A stretch of 13,539 nt of DNA from Acidaminococcus fermentans. Its GTDB lineage: Bacteria > Bacillota_C > Negativicutes > Acidaminococcales > Acidaminococcaceae. Below are positions 12,430 to 13,539 of the stretch, piece after piece (the stretch's first letter is position 1; every line of letters begins with the position of its first letter). The notes beneath the pieces are model-generated. The model worked only from the letters and a program-made list of their open reading frames with translations, was not told the origin of the DNA and did not search any database. The stretch covers positions 1 to 13,539 of the forward strand of contig SFHH01000039.1 of assembly GCA_004555735.1 (NCBI GenBank). The letters run 5' to 3'. The position numbers and the translations under genes are program-made.

Positions 12430-13449
12430 ATGGACGTGGGAGTATTGGGGTCCGGAGCCATTGTTCCCGTGGCCCTGGCGTCCATGGAGGCGGTGCCGGG
12501 GATCCGGGTGAAGGCCCTGTGGTGCCGGGAACACAGCCGGCAGCGGGGAGAAGCCCTGGCCCGGGAGTATGGGATTTCCCAGGTGTTCACGGACCTGGAA
12601 TCCCTGTTCCGGGAGGGAGGCGTGGATACGGTGTACATCGCCCTAGTGAACCAGGTCCATTATGCATACGCCCGGGCAGCCCTCCTGGCCGGGAAAAACG
12701 TGATCCTGGAAAAGCCCTTCTGCCCCTCTTTTGCCCAGGCGCAGGACCTGGCGGAACTGGCCCGGGAACAGGGACTTTTTCTTTTGGAAGCCATGCCCCT
12801 GTGGCACGGAGCTCTGTTCCGGAAAATCCGGGAACTGGTGCCGAAACTGGGGCCTATCCGGCTGATCCAGTGCAATTATTCCCAGTATTCCAGCCGATAC
12901 GACCAGTACCTGCAGAAAGAAGTGCTGCCAGCCTTTGATCCGGCGGCTTTCGGCGGGGCTCTGTACGACCTGGATGTGTATAACATCGCCTTTGCTGTGG
13001 GTCTGTGTGGCCGGCCAGAAAAAGTGGCCTATGCCCCCAACCGGGGATGGAACAGGGTGGACACCTCCGGGGTGCTGCTCCTCCAGTATCCTGGGTTCCA
13101 GGCGGTGCTTACTGCTGCTAAGGATTCGGACAGTCCTTCCTTTCTCCAGATCCAGGGTGAAAAAGGCTGGCTGAAGGTGGAAGGAAAACCCATCCATCCG
13201 GACAGGCTGGTGTGGAGGTTTCTCCAGGGTCCGGACCGGGATCAGTTCAGCATTGGTGCTGGAAAAAAGAAAGAGAACATCCAAAGCTGGATTCCCCCGG
13301 AACGGAGGAACCGGATGGTGGAAGAGTTCGAGGAATATGCCCGGATTGTGGACGGAAAGAAAAAAGCGGAGGCGGAGGAGTATTTGCAGATGACCCTGAC
13401 TGCCAGCGAGGTGCTAGAGAGGGCGGGAAGTCCAACTGCAGAAGAATGA
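12430..13449 (+). CDS. Gfo/Idh/MocA-family NAD(P)-dependent oxidoreductase
   Basis: This is a 339-residue member of the glucose-fructose oxidoreductase / inositol dehydrogenase / MocA family, usually acting on sugars, inositols or related polyols. The N-terminal Rossmann fold has GVLGSGAI (G7-S-G9), then DTVYIALVNQVHYAYARAAL. The family EKP motif is at E94-K95-P96. The second domain has GGALYDLDVYNI with D180 and Y184 in the expected active-site stretch; the usual Gly between them is D182. The substrate cannot be assigned. The start ATG has AGGGAGG at 12415-12421 with 8-base spacing. It follows the kinase stop by 21 bp, so it is probably the last gene of the alarmone synthetase operon or at least cotranscribed with the two-component genes. 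A link between its substrate and the sensor is possible but unsupported. Confidence 0.9.
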   Translation: MDVGVLGSGAIVPVALASMEAVPGIRVKALWCREHSRQRGEALAREYGISQVFTDLESLFREGGVDTVYIALVNQVHYAYARAALLAGKNVILEKPFCPSFAQAQDLAELAREQGLFLLEAMPLWHGALFRKIRELVPKLGPIRLIQCNYSQYSSRYDQYLQKEVLPAFDPAAFGGALYDLDVYNIAFAVGLCGRPEKVAYAPNRGWNRVDTSGVLLLQYPGFQAVLTAAKDSDSPSFLQIQGEKGWLKVEGKPIHPDRLVWRFLQGPDRDQFSIGAGKKKENIQSWIPPERRNRMVEEFEEYARIVDGKKKAEAEEYLQMTLTASEVLERAGSPTAEE

Positions 13450-13457
13450 ACCATCAA

Positions 13458-13493
13458 AAAAGGAATTACCTGGATTGGACAGGCCTTTTATTT
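13458..13493 (+). terminator. possible terminator after the oxidoreductase gene
   Basis: AAAAGG (13458-13463) can pair with CCTTTT (13484-13489), and an inner CCTG (13469-13472) with CAGG (13480-13483), followed by ATTTG. The stem is interrupted and the T-tract lies largely within it, so this is a modest candidate beginning 8 bp after the stop codon. Confidence 0.4.
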
Positions 13494-13496
13494 GAA

Positions 13497-13531
13497 GAAT
13501 AAAAAAACGAATCGGACAGCCAGTCGGATTC
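13497..13531 (-). terminator. probable terminator of a convergent gene outside the window
   Basis: GAATC-G-GAC (13509-13517) and GTC-G-GATTC (13523-13531) pair with one G/G mismatch around a 5-base loop. On the + strand it is preceded by seven A residues (13501-13507), so read on the - strand the hairpin is followed by GTTTTTTTATTC, a typical terminator tail. This implies a gene to the right on the - strand ending near here. Confidence 0.6.
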
Positions 13532-13539
13532 CATGAGTG

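Noticed and set aside
10450..12534. A 694-codon open frame on the - strand across the response regulator and kinase
   Set aside because: It is a codon-bias shadow of two complete conserved genes; the translation shows no motif.

Overview
The window reads as a moderately GC-rich, low-repeat chromosomal segment from a Bacillota (Firmicutes) bacterium. The main support is the order cggR-gap-pgk-tpi-gpmI-eno, the classical central-glycolysis operon of that phylum, together with strong AGGAGG-type ribosome binding sites, extended -10 promoters and U-tailed hairpin terminators. Heavy use of CGG/CCG codons and a double-membrane-clostridia feel suggest Negativicutes (Acidaminococcaceae-like), but this is a weak impression. 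All ten recognisable genes are on the + strand and none is broken. The large antisense reading frames are codon-bias shadows.

Layout. (1) 1-1730: a leader with a long GNRA-capped hairpin and an extended -10 promoter, then a type I DAHP synthase (aroF) and a small tandem-ACT protein, closed by a terminator: entry to the shikimate pathway with a candidate amino-acid sensor. (2) 1736-8884: an extended -10 promoter, a CggR-type operator overlapping the cggR ribosome binding site, then cggR, a GAPDH, a single-frame fusion of phosphoglycerate kinase and triosephosphate isomerase, cofactor-independent phosphoglycerate mutase and enolase, closed by a perfect hairpin terminator. Enolase is bracketed by two different short tandem repeats and preceded by a 26-bp palindrome. 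(3) 8901-9717: an HD-domain metal-dependent phosphohydrolase with a terminator overlapping its 3' end. (4) 9747-13449: a probable four-gene operon: a small alarmone synthetase starting at TTG, an OmpR-type response regulator, its membrane histidine kinase and a Gfo/Idh/MocA oxidoreductase. The right edge holds hairpins that look like the end of this operon and the end of a convergent gene outside the window.

How it works together. The glycolytic operon encodes every step from triose phosphate interconversion to phosphoenolpyruvate (PEP) under one fructose-1,6-bisphosphate-responsive repressor. PEP is also a substrate of the DAHP synthase encoded immediately upstream, so the two transcription units make and spend the same metabolite. 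The most notable features are the zero-linker PGK-TPI fusion, a GAPDH lacking the NAD-selecting aspartate, the CggR operator position, and the linkage of a (p)ppGpp synthetase to a two-component system. I saw no CRISPR, tRNA, rRNA, transposase, phage or obviously new multi-gene defence system.
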